DNA from: Cryobacterium levicorallinum
GTDB taxonomy: Bacteria > Actinomycetota > Actinomycetes > Actinomycetales > Microbacteriaceae
Reading direction: 5' to 3'
NCBI RefSeq assembly: GCF_004402405.1
Contig: NZ_SOFE01000023.1
Location: 432,297-496,296, forward strand
Length of the DNA: 64,000 nucleotides
Shown here piece by piece: positions 1 through 9,867 of this stretch (within the stretch, counting starts at the first letter, position 1; every line of letters starts with the position of its first letter). Below the pieces are notes generated by a model. The model saw only the letters and a program-made list of their open reading frames with translations, was not told where the DNA came from and searched no databases. Both the position numbers and the translations under genes were made by a program.

Positions 1-486
1 CGGATCGGTCATGACCGAGCGGGCGATTTGCACCCGCTTCTGCTCGCCGTCACTGAGGGTGCCGAACTTGCGATCGGCGAGGTGATCGAGGTTCCATTCC
101 TGCAGAACGCGCTGGGCACGGCGTTCATCGATGGTTTCATATTCTTCATTCCAGCGGCCGGTCACCGAGTACGCGGCCGTCATGACAACGTCGATGACCT
201 TTTCGTTGCCGGGAACCTTGCGCGCCATGGCGGTCGAAGCGAAGCCGATACGGGGCCGCAGCTCGAAGACATCCGTTCCACCGAGGGTCTCATCGAGCAC
301 CTCGGCCTGCCCGGTCGACGGGTGTATGAAGGCGGCGGCGATCTGCAACAGGGTGGTCTTGCCGGCACCGTTGGGGCCGAGAATCACCCAGCGTTGGTCG
401 TCGTCGACGCTCCAATTCACTGAGTCGAGGATGGCGGTGCCACCCCGGACGACGGAGACGTCGGTGAAATGCAAAACGTTGACCAT
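1..486 (-). CDS. ABC transporter ATP-binding protein (3' part outside window)
   Basis: Cytoplasmic ATPase subunit of an ABC system; its substrate cannot be told. The visible 162 residues hold Walker A GPNGAGKTT (residues 37-45) and an ABC signature variant LSDGEQKR near residue 146. The window ends just before Walker B. The ATG at 484-486 is chosen because a TAACAT hexamer lies 6 nt upstream, which suggests a leaderless start. It lies downstream of glgA on the same strand, separated from it by a hairpin. It resembles single-ATPase families of the YlmA type, but no permease is visible here. Confidence 0.8.
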   Translation of the reverse strand, partial: MVNVLHFTDVSVVRGGTAILDSVNWSVDDDQRWVILGPNGAGKTTLLQIAAAFIHPSTGQAEVLDETLGGTDVFELRPRIGFASTAMARKVPGNEKVIDVVMTAAYSVTGRWNEEYETIDERRAQRVLQEWNLDHLADRKFGTLSDGEQKRVQIARSVMTDP

Positions 487-498
487 ACAACCATGTTA
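487..498 (-). promoter_or_regulatory. Candidate leaderless -10 for the ABC ATPase
   Basis: On the minus strand TAACAT (493-498) is followed by 6 nt and then the ATG. There is no Shine-Dalgarno sequence. The spacing equals that of eleven other genes in the window. Confidence 0.4.
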
Positions 499-534
499 TC
501 GGGCGCCGCGCTTGCCGACAGACCGTGCGAACAT

Positions 535-567
535 GCCTCGGCGCGTCGCAGTGGGACGCGCCGAGGC
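535..567 (-). terminator. Hairpin downstream of glgA
   Basis: A perfect 13-bp inverted repeat (535-547 with 555-567) has a 7-nt loop and lies 17 nt after the glgA stop. There is no strong T tract, so its efficiency as an intrinsic terminator is uncertain. Confidence 0.55.
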
Positions 568-583
568 AGCAGATACGGCCAGC

Positions 584-1765
584 TCAGAGCAGGGCGGCGT
601 AGATCTCCCGTGTGCGGGTGGCGATCTGAGCCCAGCCGAATACTTGCTCGGCACGGACCCGACCGGCGCGCCCCATCTCGGCCGCGCGAGCCGGATCGCT
701 CACGACCTCGGTGAGGGTGCGGGCCAGGTCGGCGACGAACTGTTCGGGGTGCAGGGGCGTTCCGGTGCCGTCGGTGAGCTGCTCGATCGGCACGAGACGT
801 CCGGTCTCGCCGTCAGCGACGACCTCGGGGATTCCACCGGTTGCGGTACCGACCACGGCGAGGCCGCAGGCCATGGCCTCAAGATTGACGATTCCGAGGG
901 GCTCGTAAATAGACGGGCAGACGAACACCGTTCCCTGCGTCAGGACCGCGGCGAGCTCGTGCTGGGCCAGCAGCCGATTGATCCAGACCACGCCGGAGCG
1001 TTCCTGCTGCAGGGATTCGACACCGGCCGTAACCTCGGCCAGAATTCCGGGCGTGTCCGGTGCGCCCGCGCACAGCACCAATTGCACCTCCGGAGGCAGC
1101 AACTGCGCCGCACGCAACAGGTAGGGCAGGCCCTTCTGTCGAGTGATGCGCCCCACGAAGACGACGGAGGGGCGCTCGGGGTCTATTCCCAGGCCGCGCA
1201 CAAAATCGTCATCTCTGGTCGGTTTCCACCGCTCAAGATCGATGCCGTTATAGACCGTGTGCACCCGGCTGGCGTCGAGTGCGGGGTAGCTGCGCAGGAT
1301 ATCGCGACGCATGCCGTCGCTGACGGCGATCACAGCATCCGCTGCTTCAAAGGCGGTTTTCTCGATCCAGCTCGACACCCGATAGCCGCCGCCGAGCTGC
1401 TCGGCCTTCCACGGTCGCAATGGCTCCAGGCTGTGCGCCGTGACCACGTGTGGGATGCCGTGCAGCATTTGGGCGAGGTGCCCGGCCGCATTCGCGTACC
1501 AGGTGTGAGAGTGCACCAGATCGGCGCCAGCGGCGTCCTGCGCCATCTGCAGGTCGACCCCGAGGGTGCCCAAGGTCGCATTGGCGTCGGCCAATTGCGC
1601 GGGGACGTCGTAGGCGAACGTGTCGAGGTCGTCACGCGGCGCGCCGAAGCACCGAACGGACACCTCGATGTCATGTCGGAGCGCTCGCACCAGTTCGGTC
1701 ACGTGCACACCGGCTCCCCCATAGATTTCCGGGGGGTATTCCTTGGTCATCAGATCCACTCGCAT
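584..1765 (-). CDS. glgA: Glycogen synthase / alpha-maltose-1-phosphate synthase, Corynebacterium type
   Basis: A GT4-family glycosyltransferase of 393 residues that uses ADP-glucose for glycogen or alpha-glucan synthesis in the cytoplasm. The N-terminal sugar-nucleotide transferase signature KEYPPEIYGGAGVH is at residues 6-19. The retaining-GT E-x7-E motif (E288, E296 in YEPLGIVNLEAMACG) is present. In mycobacteria this subfamily (GlgM) makes maltose-1-phosphate, so either activity is possible. An upstream in-frame start (13 residues longer) exists, but the ATG at 1765 gives the conserved N-terminus and has TACCTT 6 nt upstream. It is divergent from glgC. Confidence 0.9.
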   Translation of the reverse strand: MRVDLMTKEYPPEIYGGAGVHVTELVRALRHDIEVSVRCFGAPRDDLDTFAYDVPAQLADANATLGTLGVDLQMAQDAAGADLVHSHTWYANAAGHLAQMLHGIPHVVTAHSLEPLRPWKAEQLGGGYRVSSWIEKTAFEAADAVIAVSDGMRRDILRSYPALDASRVHTVYNGIDLERWKPTRDDDFVRGLGIDPERPSVVFVGRITRQKGLPYLLRAAQLLPPEVQLVLCAGAPDTPGILAEVTAGVESLQQERSGVVWINRLLAQHELAAVLTQGTVFVCPSIYEPLGIVNLEAMACGLAVVGTATGGIPEVVADGETGRLVPIEQLTDGTGTPLHPEQFVADLARTLTEVVSDPARAAEMGRAGRVRAEQVFGWAQIATRTREIYAALL

Positions 1766-1777
1766 GGAGCAAAGGTA
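1766..1777 (-). promoter_or_regulatory. Candidate leaderless -10 for glgA
   Basis: TACCTT (1772-1777, minus strand) lies 6 nt before the glgA ATG. There is no ribosome binding site. Confidence 0.4.
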
Positions 1778-1832
1778 GCAAAGGGCGACACGGCGCACAG
1801 CCATGTTGCGAGTCGGCTTGCCGGGGAGGCCC

Positions 1833-1844
1833 TACTCTGTACAC
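1833..1844 (+). promoter_or_regulatory. Candidate leaderless -10 for glgC
   Basis: TACTCT (1833-1838) is followed by 6 nt and the glgC ATG at 1845. The only purine-rich tract (1823-1829) is too far upstream to serve this ATG well. Confidence 0.45.
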
Positions 1845-3089
1845 ATGAAGGCCAAGAAGATCTTTGGAATCGTGCTCGCGGGTGGTGAGGGAAAACGTCT
1901 GATGCCGTTGACCGAAGACCGGGCGAAGCCTGCCGTCCCCTTTGGCGGGCATTACCGCCTGGTGGATTTTGCCCTCTCCAATCTGATCAACTCGGGCGTG
2001 ACCCAGATCGTCGTGCTGACGCAGTACAAGTCACACAGCCTGGACCGCCACGTGTCGCAGACCTGGCATGTCTCCGGTGGGTTATTCAACTCGTACATCG
2101 CCTCGGTACCGGCGCAGCAGCGCCTCGGCAAGCGCTGGTTCAGCGGCTCCGCCGACGCCATTCTGCAGAGCCTCAACCTCATTCACGATGAAAAGCCCGA
2201 CATTGTCGTCGTGGTCGGTGCCGACCATGTCTACCGAATGGACTTCAGCCAGATGATCGACGCACACATCGCGTCGGGGTTGTCCGCCACCGTCGCGGCC
2301 ATTCGCCAGCCGATCGGTCTCGCCGACCAGTTCGGTGTCATCGAAGTGGATGCCGCCACCCCGGATCGAATCAGCGACTTTCGTGAAAAGCCCAAGGATT
2401 CCGTCGGACTCGCTGATGCCCCGCACGAGGTATTCGCCTCGATGGGCAACTACGTCTTCAACACCGACGCCCTGATCGAGGCCGTGCTTCGTGACGGTGA
2501 GCGCACCGACTCCAGCCACGACATGGGCGGCGACATTATTCCCGATTTCGTCTCGCGTGGTGACGCCGGCGTCTATGACCTGAAGCGAAACGAAGTACCC
2601 GGGTCGACCGATCGCGACCGCTACTACTGGCGCGACGTGGGAACGATCGACTCGTTCTTTGAGGCGCACCAGGACCTCATTTCGGCCCTGCCGGTGTTCA
2701 ACCTGTACAACCAGAAATGGCCGATTTTCAGCATGCAGTTGAATTCGCCGCCAGCCAAGTTCGTGCGCGACGGCCAAGGCGCCCTCGGCACTATGATCGA
2801 CTCGATCGTGTCGCTGGGCTGTGTCATCTCCGGCGCGCACATCGAGCGCAGCGTGCTCGGTCCCTGGACGTCGATCGGCTCCGCCTGCGAGGTCGTGGAC
2901 TCCATCATCTTCGACCGGGTGCAGATTCGACCCGGCGCCATCGTGCGGCGCGCCGTCCTCGACAAGGAAGTCATCGTCGAAGCTGGCGCCACCGTCGGTG
3001 TCGACCGGGATCGTGACCTGGCGCGGGGCTTCAGCGTGACCGAATCCGGCATCACCGTCGTCGGCAAGGGCGTGCTCGTTACTCCGTGA
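1845..3089 (+). CDS. glgC: Glucose-1-phosphate adenylyltransferase (ADP-glucose pyrophosphorylase)
   Basis: Makes ADP-glucose from glucose-1-phosphate and ATP, the committed step of glycogen synthesis and the donor for GlgA. It has 414 residues. The nucleotidyltransferase loop [13 protein letters not shown] is at residues 11-23, AKPAVPFGG follows, and a C-terminal left-handed beta-helix region has hexapeptide-like repeats (about 310-400). It is divergently paired with glgA across 79 nt. Its stop overlaps the serB GTG by 4 nt, so translational coupling is likely. Confidence 0.95.
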   Translation: MKAKKIFGIVLAGGEGKRLMPLTEDRAKPAVPFGGHYRLVDFALSNLINSGVTQIVVLTQYKSHSLDRHVSQTWHVSGGLFNSYIASVPAQQRLGKRWFSGSADAILQSLNLIHDEKPDIVVVVGADHVYRMDFSQMIDAHIASGLSATVAAIRQPIGLADQFGVIEVDAATPDRISDFREKPKDSVGLADAPHEVFASMGNYVFNTDALIEAVLRDGERTDSSHDMGGDIIPDFVSRGDAGVYDLKRNEVPGSTDRDRYYWRDVGTIDSFFEAHQDLISALPVFNLYNQKWPIFSMQLNSPPAKFVRDGQGALGTMIDSIVSLGCVISGAHIERSVLGPWTSIGSACEVVDSIIFDRVQIRPGAIVRRAVLDKEVIVEAGATVGVDRDRDLARGFSVTESGITVVGKGVLVTP

Positions 3090-3739
3090 TCCTTAGCTGC
3101 GCAGCACGTTTTCTCGTCGTTCTGGACGCCGACTCCACCCTCATTCAAGACGAGGTGATTGAGCTGCTCGCGGATGCCGCAGGCGCGCGCGAGCGCGTCG
3201 CCGAGGTGACCGACCGTGCCATGCGCGGTGAGCTCGACTTTGCCGAGAGCCTGCGTGAGCGGGTGTTGACCCTGGCGGGACTGCCCGAGAGCGTTTTTGC
3301 CGACGTGGGGCGACGCATCCGCCCAACCGACGGCGTGCACGAGCTGATCGCGGGCATTCATGCCGGCGGTGGCGTGGTCGGGGTGGTGTCCGGCGGCTTT
3401 CATGAGCTGCTCGACCCGCTGGCCGCCGAGCTGGGGCTTGATCATTGGCGGGCTAATCGGCTTGAGGTACAGGCCGGCCACCTGACCGGTCGCGTTATCG
3501 GACCGATCATCGATGCCGAAGCCAAGGCTGTCGCCCTGCGCGAATGGGCCGCACAGGAGCAGATCGCGCTCGCGCAGACTATTGCGGTCGGGGACGGTGC
3601 CAACGACTTGCGCATGATGGACGCGGCCGGACTCGCCGTCGCGTTCAACGCGAAACCGCGGGTGAAACGTGAGGCCGACCTGGTGATCGACCTGTGCAAC
3701 CTCAGCCAGGTGCTGCCGCTTCTCGGCCTGCGCGGCTGA
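3086..3739 (+). CDS. serB: Phosphoserine phosphatase, HAD family
   Basis: Hydrolyses phosphoserine in the last step of serine biosynthesis. It has 217 residues, with HAD motif I DADST (residues 14-18, nucleophile D14), a motif II serine in VVGVVSGGF and motif [12 protein letters not shown]. It consists of the catalytic domain only; no N-terminal ACT domain is present. The GTG start at 3086 overlaps the glgC stop (GTGA). It is convergent with fabG, 22 nt away. Confidence 0.88.
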   Translation: MILSCAARFLVVLDADSTLIQDEVIELLADAAGARERVAEVTDRAMRGELDFAESLRERVLTLAGLPESVFADVGRRIRPTDGVHELIAGIHAGGGVVGVVSGGFHELLDPLAAELGLDHWRANRLEVQAGHLTGRVIGPIIDAEAKAVALREWAAQEQIALAQTIAVGDGANDLRMMDAAGLAVAFNAKPRVKREADLVIDLCNLSQVLPLLGLRG

Positions 3740-3761
3740 ACGGACAGCTGCAAAAAGACGG

Positions 3762-4472
3762 TCAGTGCCCCATGCCGAGACCGCCGTCGACGGGAATGAC
3801 CGCACCGGAAATGTAGCCGGCATCATCGCCGGCCAGCCAGCTGACGACGCGCGCAACCTCGCTCGGCGTAGCGAACCGGCCGGCCGGAATATTGCGTTTG
3901 TATTCGACCTGCTGCGCTTCGGGCAGGGCAGCGGTCATATCGGTTTCGATGAAGCCGGGAGCGACCACGTTCGCGGTGATTCCGCGGGCACCGAGTTCGC
4001 GGGTGACCGAGCGGGCCAGGCCGATCAGGCCGCTCTTCGACGCCGAGTAATTCACCTGCCCGGCCGAGCCGTACAGGCCGACGACGCTGGAGATCAGCAC
4101 GATGCGCCCGAATCGGGCCTTGAGCATACCCTTGCTCGCGCGCTTGACCACGCGAAAGGCACCACTCAGGTTGGTGTCGATAACGGCGGTGAAATCATCC
4201 TCTGACATGCGCATTAGCAGGGTATCGCGGGTGATTCCGGCATTGGCCACAACAACCTCGACCGGGCCGTAGGTCGCTTCGATCTCGGTGAAGGCGGCGT
4301 CAATGGATGCGGCGTCTGTCACGTCGGCCCGCACTGTGAGGCTGCCGGACGGTCCATGACCGGAGCGGGACGTCACTGCAACCCGATGTCCCTGGGCCAG
4401 AAACTCCTCAGCGATGGCGAAGCCGATTCCACGGTTGCCGCCAGTGACGAGCACTGTTCGAGTCGTTGTCAT
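3762..4472 (-). CDS. fabG: 3-oxoacyl-ACP reductase (SDR family)
   Basis: NADPH-dependent short-chain dehydrogenase that reduces beta-ketoacyl-ACP in fatty acid elongation. It has 236 residues. The Rossmann motif TGGNRGIG is at 10-17, NAG at 77-79, and the catalytic residues are S128/S129, Y142 and K146 (YSASK). The start at 4472 is supported by AGGA about 7 nt upstream; an upstream in-frame start would add 27 unconserved residues. It is similar to mycobacterial MabA. As with all SDR proteins the substrate is inferred, but the C-terminal GGLGMGH fits FabG. Confidence 0.85.
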   Translation of the reverse strand: MTTTRTVLVTGGNRGIGFAIAEEFLAQGHRVAVTSRSGHGPSGSLTVRADVTDAASIDAAFTEIEATYGPVEVVVANAGITRDTLLMRMSEDDFTAVIDTNLSGAFRVVKRASKGMLKARFGRIVLISSVVGLYGSAGQVNYSASKSGLIGLARSVTRELGARGITANVVAPGFIETDMTAALPEAQQVEYKRNIPAGRFATPSEVARVVSWLAGDDAGYISGAVIPVDGGLGMGH

Positions 4473-4571
4473 GATGTTCCTGTCCTGGTGCGCTGGGTAT
4501 CGTAAATCGGGTTCAAGGAAACACCCGGCAAATTCAAGTTTAAGGCGTGCCACAAAGTCGCCGGGCAGACG

Positions 4572-4583
4572 TAGTCTTGTTAG
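4572..4583 (+). promoter_or_regulatory. Candidate -10 for the DUF3099/SURF1 operon
   Basis: TAGTCT (4572-4577) lies 6 nt before a GTG that opens a five-codon reading frame ending in TAG. A perfect 6-bp hairpin (GGTGGA / TCCACC, 4583-4597) covers this mini-frame. The DUF3099 ATG follows at 4619. Confidence 0.3.
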
Positions 4584-4618
4584 GTGGAGTTTCCACCGTA
4601 GACGAACCCGATGGACCT

Positions 4619-4894
4619 ATGAAGCAGCAGTCGATCACCTCCCTCCCCGCCTCCCCCGAGGTTGAACGCCGCAACCGAATGATCAAATACTCGATTGCCA
4701 TGGGAGTGCGTGTCATCTGCATTGTGCTCATGCTCTTCGTACAAGGTTGGTGGCTCGTGGTCTGCGCGCTCGGCGCTATTCTGCTGCCGTACTTTGCCGT
4801 CGTGGTCGCGACCGTGAAAATTTCCCCTCCGGCAGCAGAAGTGCTCCGGCCCGGCGGCGTCGAGCTCTACCGCGGCAACGACGAGGTCAAGTGA
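4619..4894 (+). CDS. DUF3099 domain membrane protein
   Basis: A 91-residue actinobacterial protein of unknown function. After a cytoplasmic N-terminus containing RRNRMIKYS, two hydrophobic segments (about residues 25-42 and 45-65) fit a helical hairpin in the membrane. The family motif region MGVRVICIVLM and LPYFAVVVA is recognisable. The ATG at 4619 is preferred over upstream in-frame codons because conservation begins there, although no clear ribosome binding site is seen. Its stop overlaps the next gene (GTGA), so it is probably made with the SURF1-like protein. Confidence 0.75.
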   Translation: MKQQSITSLPASPEVERRNRMIKYSIAMGVRVICIVLMLFVQGWWLVVCALGAILLPYFAVVVATVKISPPAAEVLRPGGVELYRGNDEVK

Positions 4895-5166
4895 GTGCTG
4901 ACGCGGTTGCTGGCGGCAGTCCGATGATAGGCCTGGGTCGACCTCTGGAATCTACGACTTGTTCGCGGGCGGACTGCCGCGCTGCAGGAAGGTGGCGGCT
5001 GGACTGGCGCAACCCGCGCATCCACTCTGCTGATCGGGTGAAAACCTGGCTGGCCTGCGACGAACACGTGGACTACCTGCGCGAATTCCTGGCCTCACGG
5101 GACTTTCCGCTGACGGTGAGCGCACTCGAGACGTGCACGCCCGACTCCTCCGGAGACCAGCAATGA
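4891..5166 (+). CDS. Small conserved protein with a Cys/His pattern, function unknown
   Basis: A 91-residue soluble protein. C24, C29, C56 and H59 form a C-x4-C-x26-C-x2-H pattern that could bind zinc, around the readable core WRLDWRNPRIHSADR and ACDEHVDYLREFL. The GTG at 4891 overlaps the DUF3099 stop and the gene's own stop overlaps the SURF1 ATG (ATGA). Tight coupling on both sides suggests a role with SURF1. I do not know a function; similar proteins in databases may carry unreliable names. Confidence 0.7.
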   Translation: MSADAVAGGSPMIGLGRPLESTTCSRADCRAAGRWRLDWRNPRIHSADRVKTWLACDEHVDYLREFLASRDFPLTVSALETCTPDSSGDQQ

Positions 5167-6011
5167 CGGGCTGGAAGTTCGCCTTCAGCCGCCGCTGGGC
5201 CGGATATCTCGTGCTGACCATGCTGTTCGCCGCGGTCTGCGCCGGGCTGGGCTTCTGGCAGCTGGCCCGCCGCGATGAGGCACTGACCGAGCTGTTCAAG
5301 ATCGATTCCAACTTCGACTCGAACCCGGTGCCCGTCGCCGAGGCTCTTGAAAACCTGGCCGCCTTCGACGAATCGCAAAAATGGATGCCGGTGGAACTGA
5401 CCGGAACCTACCTCACCGCTGACGAGATGCTCGCGCGCAACCGCCCGCTCAACGTAAACCCGGGCTTCGAAGTACTGACCCCGTTGCTGCTTACCGACGG
5501 CACGATCTTTATCGTCAACCGCGGCTGGCTGCCCACCGGGCAGAAACAGGATGCTCCTGACACCGTTCCGGCGGCGCCCTCCGGAACGGTCACCGTGGTG
5601 GCCCGGCTCAAGGCCAGCGAACCTGATCTGCCCGGCCGCACGGCCAGCGGCAACCAGGTCGCGACCATCAACCTCACTACCATCGCAGAACGACTCAATG
5701 CCCCGACCTATACCGGCGCGTACGGGCTGATGGACACCGAGAGCCCCACGGCGACCGAGAAGCGCCCGGCCGCCGTGCTTAAACCGATCCGCGATGAGGG
5801 CCCACACCTGTCCTATGCGTTCCAGTGGTTCGTATTCGGGCTACTCGCCTTCATCGGACTCGGCTGGGCACTGCGCGAAGAATACCGCAGCGTCAATGCT
5901 GAGGACCCCGAGGAGCGCGAACGCGCCGAGGAACGCGCCCGCAAGCGCGCGGCGAAGCCACGCAATGATGCCGAGATTGAAGACGAGCTGCTCGACCGGC
6001 AGCGGGGCTAG
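5163..6011 (+). CDS. SURF1-family protein (cytochrome oxidase biogenesis)
   Basis: Membrane protein of 282 residues that by homology helps assemble heme-copper cytochrome c oxidase. It has the typical SURF1 layout: an N-terminal transmembrane helix (about 12-32, followed by GFWQLARRDEA), a large extracytoplasmic domain with EVLTPLLLTDG and VNRGWLP, and a second helix near 219-238. It ends in a charged tail rich in Glu/Arg/Ala. The ATG at 5163 overlaps the upstream stop. It fits the ctaA and ctaB genes found further along the window. Confidence 0.85.
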   Translation: MTGWKFAFSRRWAGYLVLTMLFAAVCAGLGFWQLARRDEALTELFKIDSNFDSNPVPVAEALENLAAFDESQKWMPVELTGTYLTADEMLARNRPLNVNPGFEVLTPLLLTDGTIFIVNRGWLPTGQKQDAPDTVPAAPSGTVTVVARLKASEPDLPGRTASGNQVATINLTTIAERLNAPTYTGAYGLMDTESPTATEKRPAAVLKPIRDEGPHLSYAFQWFVFGLLAFIGLGWALREEYRSVNAEDPEERERAEERARKRAAKPRNDAEIEDELLDRQRG

Positions 6012-6067
6012 CCACCTCAACTCTCGAGCTGGCCCACTTCGCTGGTCGAGCCCGCCGAGACGGCTCC

Positions 6068-7303
6068 TCAGGCGACGGCGCGGTGGTGCTGCCGGGCCTC
6101 GGTCGCCTCGTCGAGGAGACCGCGGTACACCCGCACCAGCGACGCTGCCGAACGGTTCCAATCCAGACCGAGGGCATGCTTGCGAGCAGCCAGCGACAGT
6201 TCGCGTGCCAGGGTCGGATCGGACAGGATCTGCGCCATCGCGTCGGCCCAGACCCGCGGTTCGCGGGATTCCAGGACCAGTCCGGTGATCCCATCGACAA
6301 CTGCTTCACGCAGGCCACCGGCCGCCGAAGCGACGACGGGCACACCGCTCGCGGCCGCTTCCAGTGCCACCAGACCGTATGTTTCCGAGTGCGAAGGCAC
6401 GAGCACCAGGCGGGCACCGCGAAACAGTTCAGCCAGGTGCGCATGGGACTGCGGCCCAACAAAGCGGATGCCGGACAGACCGGCCCGTTCGGCGAGCTGA
6501 TGGAGCTCCTCAACGTAACCGGAGTAGTCGACTGAGGCATCACCGGCAACAACTAGGTCGGGACGCAGGCCCGCCGGTAGTGCCGCAATGGCCTGAATCG
6601 CCAGATCAAGGCCCTTCAGCGGCTGCAAACGCGCGGCGACAACGGCGTAACCGCGGTCGACCGCGCTGCCGGCGGGCTGGCGTTTGGGTGAGAACAAGTT
6701 GCTGTCCACCCCTGGAAGCACGATGTTGGTTCGGCTCGCCGAGCCGCCGAGCCGCCCGGAAATCGTGGCGGCCTCCGCCGCACTGATCGCCACCAGCGCG
6801 TCGGATTCCCGCGCCAGCCGCGCTTCTCCGCGCATCCGTCCCGGTGATTCGGCGCGTTCTCCGGCCGAAAGCGGGGACGCATCATCCGCTGCAATGCTAT
6901 GGAAACTCTGAACGTGCGGGACGCCCCAGTTGCGGGCGACGGGAAGCGCTGCCATGCCGGAAAACCAGTGATGCGAGTGGATGATGTCGACCGGCTCGAG
7001 AGCGTTGAGCCGGTCGGAGAACTCATCGATATAGTTCTCGTGCGTGCCCTTGGACAGCGCTCGGGCGGGCCCGGCGGCCAGAAAGCGCAGCGTGAGGCCC
7101 TCGGCCAGCTGTTGCGATTCGGGCTGATCCGCCGCTGACCGCCGAGTCAGAATCGTCACACGGTGACCAAGGGCGGCCAGCCGCTCGGCCTGATGCCGCA
7201 CGACGACGTTCATACCGCCGGCATCGCCGGAGCCAGGGTCCGTGCCCGGCGACGTGTGCAGGCAGACCAGCGCGATGCGCAGTGGCGATCTCATCGATAT
7301 CAC
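6068..7303 (-). CDS. mshA: D-inositol-3-phosphate glycosyltransferase (mycothiol biosynthesis)
   Basis: GT4 glycosyltransferase that joins GlcNAc to inositol-3-phosphate, the first step of mycothiol synthesis. It has 411 residues. The MshA-type N-terminus RIALVCLHTSPGTDPGSGDAGG, HSHHWFSG, and the C-terminal E-x7-E motif in HSETYGLVALEAAASG are visible. The GTG at 7303 has AAAGGA 7 nt upstream; the ATG at 7294 would leave that site 16 nt away, so GTG is preferred. It is convergent with the SURF1 gene. Other GT4 activities cannot be fully excluded, but the DAGGMNV motif is typical. Confidence 0.85.
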   Translation of the reverse strand: MISMRSPLRIALVCLHTSPGTDPGSGDAGGMNVVVRHQAERLAALGHRVTILTRRSAADQPESQQLAEGLTLRFLAAGPARALSKGTHENYIDEFSDRLNALEPVDIIHSHHWFSGMAALPVARNWGVPHVQSFHSIAADDASPLSAGERAESPGRMRGEARLARESDALVAISAAEAATISGRLGGSASRTNIVLPGVDSNLFSPKRQPAGSAVDRGYAVVAARLQPLKGLDLAIQAIAALPAGLRPDLVVAGDASVDYSGYVEELHQLAERAGLSGIRFVGPQSHAHLAELFRGARLVLVPSHSETYGLVALEAAASGVPVVASAAGGLREAVVDGITGLVLESREPRVWADAMAQILSDPTLARELSLAARKHALGLDWNRSAASLVRVYRGLLDEATEARQHHRAVA

Positions 7304-7322
7304 GCTCTAGTCCTTTTGCCTG

Positions 7323-7340
7323 GGTCACCGACAGGTGACC
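7323..7340. repeat. Short hairpin between ABC-F gene and mshA
   Basis: GGTCACC and GGTGACC form a perfect 7-bp stem with a 4-nt loop, 15 nt after the ABC-F stop and before the mshA start. It may be a weak terminator or an operator of mshA. Confidence 0.35.
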
Positions 7341-7355
7341 GGGTCACGGAATTGG

Positions 7356-8954
<1,599 letters not shown>

Positions 8955-9060
8955 AGCAATAGTCCATTCGAAGTGTTTGTACGGGTGTGAAGTGTGGGTG
9001 GGCCAGAGCGGTCCAACTCACTAGTATATTTGCCCTCAGGCTGTGCTCGGCACACGGCGC

Positions 9061-9690
9061 CTACAGTAGGGACGCCAGAAGCGACTTTTCCAGCCAATTC
9101 AGGTACGCCTCCGTCGACCAGCCGAGGGACAGCACGAGGGTACGAAACGTGTGCGGGTGGGCCAGCGCCCACATCGTCGCGGCCGCCTCGTGGTCGCTGA
9201 TGCCACCGCGCAGTCCGCGCTTTTCCCGAAGCGCAGCCGCCACTTCGCCGAAGCCGTGCAGCCGGGCAGCGTCCCGTTTCTGCTCGAACTCCCCCACGTC
9301 CGGATCGACAACGGCCGCTTCGCTGACAATGCGCAGAATGCCCGAGGTGCGCTCATTCACGAGCGCACTTGACCGGGCCAGAATGCGGATGACCTCTGTC
9401 GCCGTTCGGGCCTCAGCAATGCGCTCGCGTGTGGCCCCCGATAGCAACGCCGGTGCCCCCGGTTCCGCGGCCACTCGATCAAGAACCGCCGCGAGTAATT
9501 CCGCTTTCGACCCCACGGAGTTGTAGATGGTCTGCACCACCACGCCAGCCTCCGCCGCGATCGCCGCAACCGAGGTGCCCACGTATCCGCGCTCGAGCAT
9601 GAGGCGCCCCGCCGCCATAACAATCTCCGCCCGAGTACTCGCCGCCTGCGCCGCACGCCGTCTCATGGCCCCGTTTTCCCCTATATCCAT
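9061..9690 (-). CDS. TetR family transcriptional regulator
   Basis: A DNA-binding repressor-type protein of 210 residues with an N-terminal TetR helix-turn-helix: LMLERGYVGTSVAAIAAEAG followed by VVVQTIYNSVGSKAELLAAV (about 27-65). The C-terminal ligand domain is not diagnostic. The start at 9690 is chosen because TATGCT lies exactly 6 nt upstream; the ATG at 9666 would give 202 residues. No divergent target gene is adjacent; the next gene on the same strand is the ABC-F ATPase. Its upstream region holds a direct repeat (TGTATG, 5 nt, TGTATG) that could be part of an autoregulatory site. Confidence 0.8.
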   Translation of the reverse strand: MDIGENGAMRRRAAQAASTRAEIVMAAGRLMLERGYVGTSVAAIAAEAGVVVQTIYNSVGSKAELLAAVLDRVAAEPGAPALLSGATRERIAEARTATEVIRILARSSALVNERTSGILRIVSEAAVVDPDVGEFEQKRDAARLHGFGEVAAALREKRGLRGGISDHEAAATMWALAHPHTFRTLVLSLGWSTEAYLNWLEKSLLASLL

Positions 9691-9702
9691 ACAACTAGCA
9701 TA
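9691..9702 (-). promoter_or_regulatory. Candidate leaderless -10 for the TetR regulator
   Basis: TATGCT (9697-9702, minus strand) lies 6 nt before the ATG at 9690. It overlaps a TGTATG direct repeat. Confidence 0.4.
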
Positions 9703-9819
9703 CAGTTCTACTGAGTGGAAACCTTTTCTAAAGCGGATGTCGTGGTGTGACGCGCCGGGACGGGTCACCTGCTATTGCTCGGACATTGAGGTTTCGGCGC
9801 GACCCGAACCAGGCAGACC

Positions 9820-9852
9820 GAAGGCCCCTCCTGCGGTGCAGGCGGGGCCTTC
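9820..9852. terminator. Hairpin after the suf operon
   Basis: A 9-bp stem, GAAGGCCCC (9820-9828) with GGGGCCTTC (9844-9852), lies 15 nt after the sufT stop on the minus strand. The T tract is weak on both sides. Confidence 0.55.
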
Positions 9853-9867
9853 AAGATAGAACTAGAG

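Noticed and set aside
131-1888. Long plus-strand open frame of 585 codons
   Set aside because: It is antisense to glgA. High-GC codon bias keeps the opposite frame open, and the translation shows no domain.
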